Source: Chromobacterium piscinae (GTDB lineage: Bacteria > Pseudomonadota > Gammaproteobacteria > Burkholderiales > Chromobacteriaceae). From it: a DNA stretch of 64,000 nucleotides. The notes under the pieces were generated by a model. It made no database searches, was not told the origin of the DNA, and worked only from the letters and a program-made list of their open reading frames with translations. This document shows, in pieces, positions 46,592-55,293 of this stretch. Each line of letters opens with the position of its first letter. Within the stretch, counting starts at the first letter, position 1. Location: NCBI RefSeq assembly GCF_021129175.1, contig NZ_JAJOHV010000022.1:62001-126000 (forward strand), written 5' to 3'. Position numbers and translations under genes: made by a program.

Positions 46592-47665
46592 ATGGACGCC
46601 GTCCGCCATATTCTTCCCGATCCGCGCCAGTACCACCCGCAGGTTTCCCTGACCAATCGCCTGATCCATCACGCCCAGTCGGTGCTGGACGCGCCGAATG
46701 CGGACGACCGCGAAATGTGGCGCCAAGGGCTGGCGGGCGCGATGGACGAGATGCTGCAGCGCCGCGAGCTGCTGTCCATCTCCGTCGCGCTGGCGATGGT
46801 GCCGTCGCAGGCCTGCTACCAGGTGGTATGGGATGCGCTGCGCCAGACCGTGGAGGGCGGGAGCGCCAATGTCGCGTTGTTCGCGCTGCCGCTGGTGCTG
46901 GTGGCGGGCAGCCGCGAGCAGGCGACGCTGCCGGCTGAAATCGCCGATATCGACGGCCTGAACGATCTGCTGCGCCGGCACGGCGTGTTCGCCGACGGCG
47001 ACGCCGCGCTGGGCGGCGCGCTGCTGCACCCTGACAGCCTGACCGGGCTCGACGCCGTCAAGCTGTACGAGATGTCGCGCCAAGGCGCGGACGCGCGCGC
47101 CAGCTTGCCGAATCAGCCGGCGCCGATCACGGTGAAAGAGGAGGGCGTGTTCCTGCGCTATCTGCTGGGCGCGGCGATTCTGCGCGACGGCGCGGAGCCG
47201 CCGGTGAAGCTGGGCGGCTCGGTCGGCGCCTGGGGCATGCCGGTGATGAAGTTTCTCGGCGAGCAACTGAAAACCGACGGCGTGACGCTGTTCCCGATCG
47301 CCCGTCCGCCGCTGCCGGCGATGCAGGCGCTGGTGGCCGGCAATTTCGCCCGTTTCGAAGTGGCGCTGCAGGTGTTCGCCAGCAGCCAGATCCGCCGCCT
47401 GCGGGAGCTGGACAAGGAGCCGGTAGCCATCCTGTCCGCCCACGACAACGGCGAGCTGCATTTCACCTTGTCGGCCAAGGGCGACGATCGCAATTGGGAA
47501 GGCTTCGTCTGGCCGCTGGCGTCGCTGGACAACGTCAAGCTGATCGAAGAGAACTTCCGCGAACTGATGCGCGAATGCCATGTGCGCGATGTGCATGTGC
47601 TGCCGGAGCTGCAGCCGGAAAGCCGCGACGGCGTCCCGCTGTTTTTCACCGCCGACGATCTGTAA
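46592..47665 (+). CDS. Conserved-looking hypothetical protein (357 aa)
   Basis: I do not recognise this protein. It is soluble and acidic, mostly helical in the first 200 residues, with no signal peptide or membrane segment. Features: an early LTNRLIHHAQSVLDAP helix, a hydrophobic GSANVALFALPLVLVAGSREQ core, a Gly-rich loop LGGSVGAWGMPVMKFLGEQL, and a beta-rich end with VAILSAHDNGELHFTLSAK and GVPLFFTADDL. Codon use is normal and a good terminator follows, so it is a real gene. Start: ATG 46592, with AGGA 12 bases upstream. Confidence 0.8.
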   Translation: MDAVRHILPDPRQYHPQVSLTNRLIHHAQSVLDAPNADDREMWRQGLAGAMDEMLQRRELLSISVALAMVPSQACYQVVWDALRQTVEGGSANVALFALPLVLVAGSREQATLPAEIADIDGLNDLLRRHGVFADGDAALGGALLHPDSLTGLDAVKLYEMSRQGADARASLPNQPAPITVKEEGVFLRYLLGAAILRDGAEPPVKLGGSVGAWGMPVMKFLGEQLKTDGVTLFPIARPPLPAMQALVAGNFARFEVALQVFASSQIRRLRELDKEPVAILSAHDNGELHFTLSAKGDDRNWEGFVWPLASLDNVKLIEENFRELMRECHVRDVHVLPELQPESRDGVPLFFTADDL

Positions 47666-47686
47666 GGCGGCAGCCTCGCAATATCG

Positions 47687-47713
47687 GCCCCGCCTGGCGC
47701 GGGGCTTTGCTTT
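47687..47713. terminator. Terminator between the 357-aa gene and the convergent lysR gene
   Basis: GCCCCGC (47687-47693) pairs with GCGGGGC (47699-47705), followed by TTTGCTTTG. Confidence 0.85.
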
Positions 47714-47718
47714 GCCTG

Positions 47719-48645
47719 TCAGCCGGCGGCGTCTTCCCTCCGCACCCAGGGCGCGCCGGCCAGCTTTCCCGCCAGATAGTCGATCAGCGCCTGCACGCGC
47801 GCCGGCCGTCCGCGTCCCGGCGGCGTCAGGATGTACAGCGCGATGGGGTCGACCTCCCAGCCCAGCATCGCCGCCTCCAGCCGCCCCGCTTGCAAGTCTT
47901 CCCAGGCCAGAAATTCCGGCTGCAAGGCCAGTCCCAGCCCCGCCCGCAGCGCCGGCGCCAGCGCTTCCGCGTTGTTGACGCTCAGCGCCGTCGGCATGTC
48001 CAGCGCGAACTCTCCTTCTTGAGGATGGCGGAAGCGCCAATGGCGGTTTGGCGCGTTGCTGTAGCGCAAGGCGCGGTGCCCGGTCAGTTGGCTCGGATGG
48101 ACCGGCCGGCCGTGGCGTTCGAAATACGAGGGCGCGCCCACCAGCAGGATGCGCACCGCGCACAGGCGTCTGGCCAGCAGGCTGGAATCGGCCGGCGAGG
48201 CGATGCGCAAGGCCAGGTCCATCCGGTTCGCCACCAGGTCCACCTGTTCGTCGCTGAAGTGAAAATCCAACTCCACCTCGGGGTGGCGGGCCATGAATTC
48301 CGGCAGCAGGGGCGACAGGTGGGAGATGCCGAAGGACATCGGCGCGGCGACGCGCACCGTTCCGCGCAGGCTGCCGGACTGCTCGGCGACATCAGCCTCC
48401 ACCGCCTCGCCTTCCGCCAGGATGCGCGCCGCCCGCTCCAGCGCGGCGTCGCCGGCCGCCGTCAGCGACAGCCGGCGGGAGGTGCGGTGCAGCAGCGTGG
48501 CCTTGATCCGCGCCTCCAGCCGCGTCACCGCCTTGGACACGGTGGCCTGCGATAGCGCGAGCTCCTCGGCCGCGCGGGCGAAGGAGCCGCATTCGGCCAC
48601 TTTGGCGAAGATGGCCCAGGCTTCCAGATCGGGGAGTCGTTTCAT
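47719..48645 (-). CDS. LysR-type transcriptional regulator
   Basis: A 308-residue LysR regulator. The N-terminal winged helix-turn-helix is [50 protein letters not shown], split as usual over residues 12-60. The effector domain follows, with [23 protein letters not shown]. It is transcribed away from the pirin gene, and the 172 bases between them hold AT-rich DNA with ATTGATCATAAT, so it probably regulates pirin and the genes behind it. The effector is unknown. Confidence 0.93.
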   Translation of the reverse strand: MKRLPDLEAWAIFAKVAECGSFARAAEELALSQATVSKAVTRLEARIKATLLHRTSRRLSLTAAGDAALERAARILAEGEAVEADVAEQSGSLRGTVRVAAPMSFGISHLSPLLPEFMARHPEVELDFHFSDEQVDLVANRMDLALRIASPADSSLLARRLCAVRILLVGAPSYFERHGRPVHPSQLTGHRALRYSNAPNRHWRFRHPQEGEFALDMPTALSVNNAEALAPALRAGLGLALQPEFLAWEDLQAGRLEAAMLGWEVDPIALYILTPPGRGRPARVQALIDYLAGKLAGAPWVRREDAAG

Positions 48646-48817
48646 GTTCTATGCCGGAAAAATCGGGACGGATGCCGAAGTCTATCAGTCAACTGCCAGG
48701 ATGGCGCATTGATCATAATGAAAATAGAAATGATGCTATTCAATCTATTCCATTTTAATCCTGATATCGGCTGTTTATAGTGGCTACATCATTCTTCCGC
48801 CATCGCAGGAGCACGCC

Positions 48818-49519
48818 ATGATCGAACATCGCCCCCACGCCAGCCTGGGCGCCGCCCGCCACGGCTGGCTCGATGCCAAGCACCATTTCTCCTTCGCCGA
48901 CTACCGCGACCCGGCGCGCATGCACTGGGGCGCGCTGCGGGTGTGGAACGACGACACCATCGCCGCCGGCACCGGCTTCGATCCGCATCCGCACGCCGAT
49001 ATGGAAATCATCACCTATGTCCGCGAAGGCGCGATCAGCCACGAGGACAATCTGGGCAACCGCGGCCGCACCGAGGCCGGCGACGTGCAGGTGATGAGCG
49101 CCGGCAGCGGCATCGTCCATTCCGAATACAACCTGGAGCCGATCGCCACCCGCATCTTCCAGATCTGGATCTACCCGGACAGCCGCGGCGGCGAGCCGTC
49201 CTGGGGCAGCAAGCCTTTTCCCAAGGCCGACCGCTCCGGCGCCTTCGTCGCGCTGGCCAGCGGCATGGCCGGAGATGACGGCGCCTTGCCGATACGGGCC
49301 GACGCCCGGGTGCTGGGGGCCACGCTGAAGGCCGGTGAAAGCGCTGATTATCGGCTGGGTGCGGGCCGCAGCGGCTATCTGGTGCTGTCGGCCGGCTCGG
49401 CCCGGGTGAACGGCGTGGCGCTGCGGGCTGGCGACGGCGCGGCCATCCGCGACGAGGACATGGTCCGAGTGGAGGCCGGCGAAGACACCGAACTGATCCT
49501 GGTGGACACCCGGGAATGA
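48818..49519 (+). CDS. Pirin family protein (YhaK/YhhW-like bicupin)
   Basis: A 233-residue bicupin. The N-terminal cupin holds the metal-binding His-x-His pattern (DPHPHADMEIITYV), preceded by HFSFADYRDPARMHWGALRVWNDD, and the second half ends VEAGEDTELILVDTRE. Relatives have quercetinase activity or act as stress sensors. Divergent from the lysR gene; SD AGGAG. It heads a three-gene unit with an isochorismatase-like hydrolase and an amidohydrolase. Confidence 0.92.
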   Translation: MIEHRPHASLGAARHGWLDAKHHFSFADYRDPARMHWGALRVWNDDTIAAGTGFDPHPHADMEIITYVREGAISHEDNLGNRGRTEAGDVQVMSAGSGIVHSEYNLEPIATRIFQIWIYPDSRGGEPSWGSKPFPKADRSGAFVALASGMAGDDGALPIRADARVLGATLKAGESADYRLGAGRSGYLVLSAGSARVNGVALRAGDGAAIRDEDMVRVEAGEDTELILVDTRE

Positions 49520-49606
49520 CACGCTTGGCGAGCAGCGGGGCGGCGGCCCCCACTGACGCCCGTCCCGCTAACCGGCCGCCGGCATATTTACAATGGAGAA
49601 ACCGTG

Positions 49607-50260
49607 ATGAAACCGACCGCAACCGCCGTACCCAGCCCCTTGCTGCTGACCCCGCGCGACCACACGCTGATCATGATCGACTACCAGTCGCAGATGGCCT
49701 TCGCCACCCATTCCATCGATATGCCGACGCTGCGCAACAACGCCGGCCTGGTTGCCAGCGCCGCCGCCGGATTCGGCGTGTCCACCATCCTGACCACCGT
49801 GGCGGAGAAAAGCTTCTCCGGCCCGATGTTCGATGAAGTGACCGCGCCGTTCCCGGACTTGCGCATGCTGGACCGCACGTCGATGAACACCTGGGAGGAC
49901 GCCGCGGTGATCGCCCGCGTCAATCAGATCGGCAAGGGCCGCATCGTGCTGGCCGGCCTGTGGACCAGCGTCTGCATCGTCGGCCCGGCCTTGTCCGCGC
50001 TGGATCAGGGCTTCGAAGTCTATGTGATCGCCGATGCCTGCGGCGATATCTCGGCCGAGGCGCACGAGCGCGCGATGCAGCGCATGGCGCAGGCTGGCGC
50101 GCGGCCCATCACCTCGCTGCAGTACCTGCTGGAGCTGCAGCGCGATTGGGCGCGCGCCGACACCTATGAGCTGACCACCGGCATCGCCGCCAAGCTGGGC
50201 GGCGGCTACGGCCTGGGCATCCGCTACGCCAAAACCATGTTCGGTGGCCACGAAGGCTGA
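49607..50260 (+). CDS. Isochorismatase-like cysteine hydrolase (YcaC-like)
   Basis: A 217-residue member of the cysteine-hydrolase superfamily. The catalytic Asp is in HTLIMIDYQSQM, Lys in VAEKSFSGPMF and Cys in GLWTSVCIVGPALSAL. The tail (YELTTGIAAKLGGGYGLGIRYAK) is typical for YcaC-type proteins. The substrate is unknown; probably an amide or carbamate. GTG 49604 directly precedes the ATG; GGAG favours 49607. It lies between pirin and an amidohydrolase gene, a recurrent trio in proteobacteria. Confidence 0.9.
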   Translation: MKPTATAVPSPLLLTPRDHTLIMIDYQSQMAFATHSIDMPTLRNNAGLVASAAAGFGVSTILTTVAEKSFSGPMFDEVTAPFPDLRMLDRTSMNTWEDAAVIARVNQIGKGRIVLAGLWTSVCIVGPALSALDQGFEVYVIADACGDISAEAHERAMQRMAQAGARPITSLQYLLELQRDWARADTYELTTGIAAKLGGGYGLGIRYAKTMFGGHEG

Positions 50261-50324
50261 TCGCCGCGCCGCCGCCGGCAGCATGCGCTTTCCGGCGGCG
50301 GCCAATATTCCGGGAGAAACCATC

Positions 50325-52205
50325 ATGGCTACCGCCGATGTGATTTTGCGCAATGGCCGCATCGCCACGCTGGACAGGCGCAAGCCGCTGGCCGGCGCAG
50401 TCGCCGTCAAGGACGGCCGCTTCCTCGCGGTGGGGGAGGACCATGAGATCATGGCGCTGGCCGGCCCGGCCACCCGCGTGATCGATCTCAAGGGGCGCGG
50501 CGTCTTGCCCGGCCTGGTCGACAACCACACCCACCTGGTGCGCGGCGGCCTCAACTTCAATATGGAGCTGCGCTGGGACGGCGTGCGCTCGCTGGCCGAC
50601 GCGATGGACATGCTGCGGCGGCAGGTGGCCGTCACTCCCGCGCCGCAATGGGTGCGGGTGGTGGGCGGCTTCACCGAGCATCAGTTCGTAGAGAAGCGCC
50701 TGCCCACGCTGGACGAGATCAACGCCATCGCGCCGGACACGCCGGTTTTCCTGCTGCATCTGTACGATCGCGCTCTGCTCAACGGCGCGGCGCTGCGTGC
50801 CGTGGGCTATGGCCGAGACACGCCTGCGCCGCCGGGCGGGGAGATCGTCCGCGACGGCAGCGGCAATCCCACCGGCCTGCTGCTGGCCAAGCCCAACGCC
50901 GCCATCCTGTACGCGACGCTGGCCAAGGGCCCCAAGCTGCCGTTCGACTACCAGCTCAATTCCACCCGCCACTTCATGCGCGAGCTGAACCGCCTGGGCG
51001 TGACCGGCGTCATCGACGCCGGCGGCGGCTTCCAGAATTATCCGGACGATTACGCGGTGATCCAGCAACTGGCCGACGCCGGCCAGATGACGGTGCGGCT
51101 GGCCTACAATCTGTTCACCCAGAAGCCCAAGGAGGAAAAAGAGGATTTCCTAGCCTGGACCGGCAGCGTCCGCTACAAGCAGGGCGACGATTATTTCCGC
51201 CACAACGGCGCCGGCGAGATGCTGGTGTTTTCCGCCGCCGATTTCGAGGACTTTCGCCAGCCGCGGCCCGACATGCCGCCGGAGATGGAGGGCGAGCTGG
51301 AGGAGGTGGTGCGCATCCTGGCGCAGAACCGTTGGCCGTGGCGGCTGCATGCCACTTATGACGAAACCATCTCCCGCGCGCTGGACGTGTTCGAGAAAGT
51401 AGACCGCGACATTCCCCTGCAGGGGCTGAACTGGTTCTTCGACCACGCCGAGACCGTTTCCGAGCGATCGATGGACCGCATCGCCGCGCTGGGCGGCGGC
51501 ATCGCGGTGCAGCACCGGATGGCTTACCAGGGCGAGTACTTCGTCGAGCGTTACGGCGCGGCGGCGGCCGAGGCGACGCCGCCCATCGCCCGCATGCTGG
51601 ACAAGGGCTTGAAGGTGTCGGCCGGCACCGACGCCACCCGCGTCGCTTCTTACAATCCCTGGGTGTCGCTGGCCTGGATGATCACCGGCAAGACTGTCGG
51701 CGGCTTGCGGCTCTACCCGCAGCGCAACTGCCTGGACCGCGAAACCGCGCTGCGGATGTGGACCGAGAACGTCGCCTGGTTCACCAACGAGGAGGGCGGG
51801 CGCGGCCGCATCGAGGTTGGCCAGCTTGCCGATCTGATCGTGCCGGACCGGGATTTCTTCGCCTGCCCGGAGGATGACCTCTCCTTCCTGGTGTCGGAGC
51901 TGACCATGGTGGGCGGCCGCATCGTCTACGCCGCCGGCGCCTTCGCCGAGCTGGACGACAACTCCTTGCCGCCGGCGATGCCGGACTGGTCGCCGGCGCG
52001 GACCTTCAAGGGCTACGCCGCCTGGGGCGATCCGCAAGGCGCCGGCCGCCATTCGCTTCATCGCCAGGCCTCCGCCGCTTGCGGCTGCGCCAACGCCTGC
52101 GGCCTGCATGGCCACCAGCATGCGCGGGCCTGGGGCGCGGAGCTGCCGGTATCGGACGCCAAGGGCTTTTTCGGCGCCTTGGGCTGTTCCTGCTGGGCGG
52201 TGTGA
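50325..52205 (+). CDS. Amidohydrolase family protein (YtcJ-like, Amidohydro_3) with Cys-rich tail
   Basis: A 626-residue metal-dependent hydrolase. The N-terminal beta part (DVILRNGRIATLDRRKPLAGAVAVKDGRFLAVG) leads to the metal motif LVDNHTHLVRG. Later metal-site residues are in RLHATYDET and FDHAE, and SAGTDATR is near the end of the barrel. It resembles YtcJ and N-substituted formamide deformylases. Unusually, the last 55 residues hold CGCANACGLHGHQH and CSCW, with five Cys and three His, which may bind a metal. SD GGGAG, start 50325. Same strand as the pirin unit. Confidence 0.87.
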   Translation: MATADVILRNGRIATLDRRKPLAGAVAVKDGRFLAVGEDHEIMALAGPATRVIDLKGRGVLPGLVDNHTHLVRGGLNFNMELRWDGVRSLADAMDMLRRQVAVTPAPQWVRVVGGFTEHQFVEKRLPTLDEINAIAPDTPVFLLHLYDRALLNGAALRAVGYGRDTPAPPGGEIVRDGSGNPTGLLLAKPNAAILYATLAKGPKLPFDYQLNSTRHFMRELNRLGVTGVIDAGGGFQNYPDDYAVIQQLADAGQMTVRLAYNLFTQKPKEEKEDFLAWTGSVRYKQGDDYFRHNGAGEMLVFSAADFEDFRQPRPDMPPEMEGELEEVVRILAQNRWPWRLHATYDETISRALDVFEKVDRDIPLQGLNWFFDHAETVSERSMDRIAALGGGIAVQHRMAYQGEYFVERYGAAAAEATPPIARMLDKGLKVSAGTDATRVASYNPWVSLAWMITGKTVGGLRLYPQRNCLDRETALRMWTENVAWFTNEEGGRGRIEVGQLADLIVPDRDFFACPEDDLSFLVSELTMVGGRIVYAAGAFAELDDNSLPPAMPDWSPARTFKGYAAWGDPQGAGRHSLHRQASAACGCANACGLHGHQHARAWGAELPVSDAKGFFGALGCSCWAV

Positions 52206-52252
52206 GAGGCGCGGCGGAGCCTCGGCGAGCTTGCTTCACGTTAAGGTTTCGT

Positions 52253-52280
52253 TCCGGGCATTTGGTGTAGAATGCCCGGA
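52253..52280. promoter_or_regulatory. Perfect 10-bp inverted repeat before glyA
   Basis: TCCGGGCATT (52253-52262) pairs with AATGCCCGGA (52271-52280) around an 8-base spacer. A TAGAAT (-10-like) lies inside at 52268-52273, so it may be an operator over the glyA promoter or a leader hairpin. No glycine riboswitch is recognisable. Confidence 0.4.
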
Positions 52281-52309
52281 TCGTTAACCCTTTGATGGAT
52301 GAGTCAAAG

Positions 52310-53557
52310 ATGTTCGCTGCTGACCAGACGATCGCCAAATTCGACCCAGAACTCGCCGCAGCCATCGCGGCGGAATGCCAACGCCAGGAAGATCATATCG
52401 AGCTGATCGCCTCGGAAAACTACACCAGCCCGGCCGTCATGGAAGCCCAAGGCTCCCAGCTGACCAACAAGTACGCCGAAGGCTATCCGGGCAAGCGCTT
52501 CTACGGCGGTTGCGAGCATGTGGACGTCGTTGAGCAACTGGCCATCGACCGCGTCAAGCAGCTGTTCGGCGCCGAATACGCCAACGTGCAGCCGCACTCC
52601 GGCTCCCAGGCCAACCAGGCTGTGTACTTCTCCATCCTGAAGCCGGGCGACACCGTGATGGGCATGAATCTCGGCCACGGCGGCCACCTGACCCACGGCT
52701 CCCCGGCCAACCTGTCCGGCAAGATGTTCAACATCGTCGCCTACGGCTTGAACGACAAGGAAGAAATCGACTACGACGACATGGAGCGCGTGGCGATGGA
52801 AACCAAGCCGAAGCTGATCATCGGCGGCGCGTCCGCTTACGCCTTGCGCTTCGACTTCGAGCGCATGGGCCAGATCGCCAAGAAGGTCGGCGCTTACTTC
52901 ATGGTGGACATGGCCCACTACGCCGGCCTGGTGGCCGCGGGCCTGTACCCGAACCCGGTGCCGCACGCCGACTTCGTGACCTCCACCACCCACAAGACCC
53001 TGCGCGGTCCGCGCGGCGGCATCATTCTGGCCAAGGCCGAGTTCGAGAAGAGCATCAACAGCAATGTGTTCCCGACGCTGCAAGGCGGCCCGCTGGAGCA
53101 CGTGATCGCCGCCAAGGCCGTCGCCTTCAAGGAAGCGCTGCAGCCGGAATTCAAGGAATACCAGCAGCAGGTGCTGAAGAACGCCGCCATCATGGCCAAG
53201 ACCCTGGCCGAGCGCGGTCTGCGCATCGTGTCCGGCCGCACCGAGAGCCACGTGTTCCTGGTCGACCTGCGCGCCAAGGGTCTGACCGGCAAGCAAGCCG
53301 ACGCGCTGTTGGGCCGCGCCCACATCACCGTCAACAAGAACGCGATCCCGAACGACCCGGAAACTCCGTTCGTCACCTCCGGCGTCCGCATCGGCTCCCC
53401 GGCCATCACCACCCGCGGCTTCAAGGAAGCCGAGGCCATCGAAGTGGCCAATATGGTAGCCGACGTGCTGGACAACCCGAACGACGACGCGCTGATCGCC
53501 CGCATCGCCGAGAAGGCCACCGCGCTGTGCCACCGCTTCCCGGTGTACGCCAAGTAA
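52310..53557 (+). CDS. glyA: Serine hydroxymethyltransferase
   Basis: Converts serine and tetrahydrofolate to glycine and 5,10-methylene-THF (PLP enzyme). The 415-residue protein begins [19 protein letters not shown], and has [23 protein letters not shown]. The PLP lysine lies in [14 protein letters not shown] near residue 228. VDMAHYAGL holds the PLP-contacting Asp. I use ATG 52310, the usual family start; ATG 52295 adds five residues. A terminator follows and nrdR lies downstream. Confidence 0.97.
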   Translation: MFAADQTIAKFDPELAAAIAAECQRQEDHIELIASENYTSPAVMEAQGSQLTNKYAEGYPGKRFYGGCEHVDVVEQLAIDRVKQLFGAEYANVQPHSGSQANQAVYFSILKPGDTVMGMNLGHGGHLTHGSPANLSGKMFNIVAYGLNDKEEIDYDDMERVAMETKPKLIIGGASAYALRFDFERMGQIAKKVGAYFMVDMAHYAGLVAAGLYPNPVPHADFVTSTTHKTLRGPRGGIILAKAEFEKSINSNVFPTLQGGPLEHVIAAKAVAFKEALQPEFKEYQQQVLKNAAIMAKTLAERGLRIVSGRTESHVFLVDLRAKGLTGKQADALLGRAHITVNKNAIPNDPETPFVTSGVRIGSPAITTRGFKEAEAIEVANMVADVLDNPNDDALIARIAEKATALCHRFPVYAK

Positions 53558-53583
53558 TCAGCCGGCTCGCCCGGATGCAGAAA

Positions 53584-53607
53584 AGCCGCCCGCAGGGGCG
53601 GCTTTTT
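53584..53607 (+). terminator. Rho-independent terminator of glyA
   Basis: AGCCGCCC (53584-53591) pairs with GGGCGGCT (53596-53603), loop GCAG, five T. Confidence 0.92.
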
Positions 53608-53699
53608 CTTTGCCAGGGCCGGCTCGAGCCATGGCCGGCGGTGCGGGCGGGCGGCATTGCTGATAACATCCAACTATTGCAACCCACAGGATTATTGTC

Positions 53700-54158
53700 A
53701 TGAAATGCGCGTTTTGCGGCAACTCGGACACTCAGGTGATCGACTCCCGCGTCAGCGAGGACGGCAGCAGCATCCGCCGTCGCCGCCGCTGCCCGGCCTG
53801 CGACAAGCGTTTCACGACCTTCGAGACCGCCGACGTGCGCATGCCGCAGGTGGTGAAGACCGCGGGCCATCGCTCCGAGTTCGACATCGAGAAAGTGCGC
53901 ACCAGCTTCCTGCGCGCGCTGCACAAGCGGCCGGTGTCCACCACGCTGGTGGACGAGGCGATAGACCGCATCTGCCACAAGCTGCTGCAACTGGGTGAGC
54001 GCGAGGTCAGCAGCCGGCAGATCGGCGAGATGGTGATGAACGAGCTGGCGCGGCTGGACAAGGTGGCCTATGTCCGTTTCGCGTCGGTTTACCGTAGTTT
54101 TCAGGATATCTCAGAATTTACCGACGCGATCAAGGAAATTCAGAAGTCCTCGCATTGA
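53700..54158 (+). CDS. nrdR: Transcriptional repressor NrdR
   Basis: Represses ribonucleotide reductase genes in response to (d)ATP. The 152-residue protein has the zinc ribbon [10 protein letters not shown] ... [14 protein letters not shown] (four Cys) and the ATP-cone ([30 protein letters not shown] ...). It is found before ribD in many proteobacteria, as here. It is separated by 56 bases from two acetyltransferase genes and then ribD, and these genes are probably one transcript. It ends in a helix after [10 protein letters not shown]. Confidence 0.97.
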   Translation: MKCAFCGNSDTQVIDSRVSEDGSSIRRRRRCPACDKRFTTFETADVRMPQVVKTAGHRSEFDIEKVRTSFLRALHKRPVSTTLVDEAIDRICHKLLQLGEREVSSRQIGEMVMNELARLDKVAYVRFASVYRSFQDISEFTDAIKEIQKSSH

Positions 54159-54214
54159 CAGTCCGATATTGGGTTGATTAGGCTGGGTAATTTAATTGTC
54201 ATTTTCGAGATGCC

Positions 54215-54763
54215 ATGACCGCCATCGCCCAGACACGCATTGCCCTGCTGCCGCCCGACGTCATCCACGCCGAGCGGCTGTTCGCATTGATAGACGAAAG
54301 CCGCGGCACGCTGCGCGCCTGGCTGCCCTGGGTGGATGCCACCCGCAGCGTCGAGGATAGCCGGCAGTTCCTGGCCGGCGCCGCCGACGGCGCGCGCAAT
54401 GGCGGGGCCTGCGCGTCCTGGCTGATCGAGCGGGATGGAGAACTGGCTGGTTGCATCGACATCCACGGCATCAGCAGGCTGCATCGCTCCGGCTTTCTCG
54501 GCTATTGGCTGGCCGACCGTTTCGTCGGCGGGGGCGTGATGGGCGAAGCTGTGGCGCAGGCTCTGGACATCGGCTTCGGCAAGTTGGCTTTGAACCGGAT
54601 CGCTATCGTGGCGGGCGTGGCTAACGCCCGCAGCCGCGCGCTGGCCGAGTGCCTGGGCTTCGTCCGCGAGGGCGCGCAGCGCGAGGGGCTCCATCTGCAT
54701 GGCCGTTATCATGACGCCTGCCAGTACAGCATGCTGGCTGGCGAGTGGCGGGCGCGTCGATGA
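54215..54763 (+). CDS. GNAT acetyltransferase, RimJ/RimL-like (first of a tandem pair)
   Basis: A 182-residue GNAT of the RimJ/RimL type. It has LRAWLPWVDATRSVEDSRQFL near the start, then GCIDIHGISRLHRSGFLGYWLADRFVGGGVMGEAVAQALDIGFGKLALNRI and NARSRALAECLGFVREG, the acetyl-CoA region. Such enzymes acetylate ribosomal-protein N-termini or small molecules. It starts after nrdR with no clear SD. The downstream gene encodes a close relative; stop and start overlap (ATGA). Confidence 0.88.
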   Translation: MTAIAQTRIALLPPDVIHAERLFALIDESRGTLRAWLPWVDATRSVEDSRQFLAGAADGARNGGACASWLIERDGELAGCIDIHGISRLHRSGFLGYWLADRFVGGGVMGEAVAQALDIGFGKLALNRIAIVAGVANARSRALAECLGFVREGAQREGLHLHGRYHDACQYSMLAGEWRARR

Positions 54764-55293
54764 GCTTGGTGGAGATCCGATCGCCGGATCCGGCGGGCGA
54801 CGCCGAGTGGATTTATGCGCTGATCGAACGCCACCGCGGCACCTTGTCGCAATGGTTGTCCGGCATCGTCAAACCGCAATCGGCGGCGGACACCGAAGCC
54901 TTCCTGCGCTTGCAGGCGGAAGGCAATCACGAGGGACGCTGCGCGCACCGCGTGATCCTGGCGGACGGTGAAATCGCCGGCATTTGCTCGTTGCACGGCA
55001 TCAGCGCCGCCCACCGCTATGCCCGCCTCGGCTACTGGCTGGCCGACAGCCATGTCGGCCGGGGCGTGATGTCGCAGGCGTTGACGCTATTGTTGAACTA
55101 CGCGTTCGAAGACCTGGAGCTGCATAGGGTGGAGCTGGGCTGCGCGCCGGAGAATCTGCGCAGTTGCCGCGTCGCCGAACGGCTGGGTTTTAAGCTGGAA
55201 GGAGAGCTGCGCGACGCGCAGTTTCTACGCGGTCGTTTTTGGAATATGCGTTGTTACGGCCTGCTGGCCGATGAGTGGAAGAATCGAACATGA
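54760..55293 (+). CDS. GNAT acetyltransferase, RimJ/RimL-like (second of a tandem pair)
   Basis: A 177-residue paralogue of the preceding gene: HRGTLSQWLSGIVKPQSAADTEAFL, ICSLHGISAAHRYARLGYWLADSHVGRGVMSQALTLLLNYAFEDLELHRVELGCAPEN, then RSCRVAERLGFKLEGELRDAQFLRG. By eye the two share the GYWLAD-(R/S)-(F/H)-VG-GVM core and probably come from a duplication. Four-base overlap at both ends, with the upstream GNAT and with ribD, indicates translational coupling in one operon. Confidence 0.88.
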   Translation: MSLVEIRSPDPAGDAEWIYALIERHRGTLSQWLSGIVKPQSAADTEAFLRLQAEGNHEGRCAHRVILADGEIAGICSLHGISAAHRYARLGYWLADSHVGRGVMSQALTLLLNYAFEDLELHRVELGCAPENLRSCRVAERLGFKLEGELRDAQFLRGRFWNMRCYGLLADEWKNRT

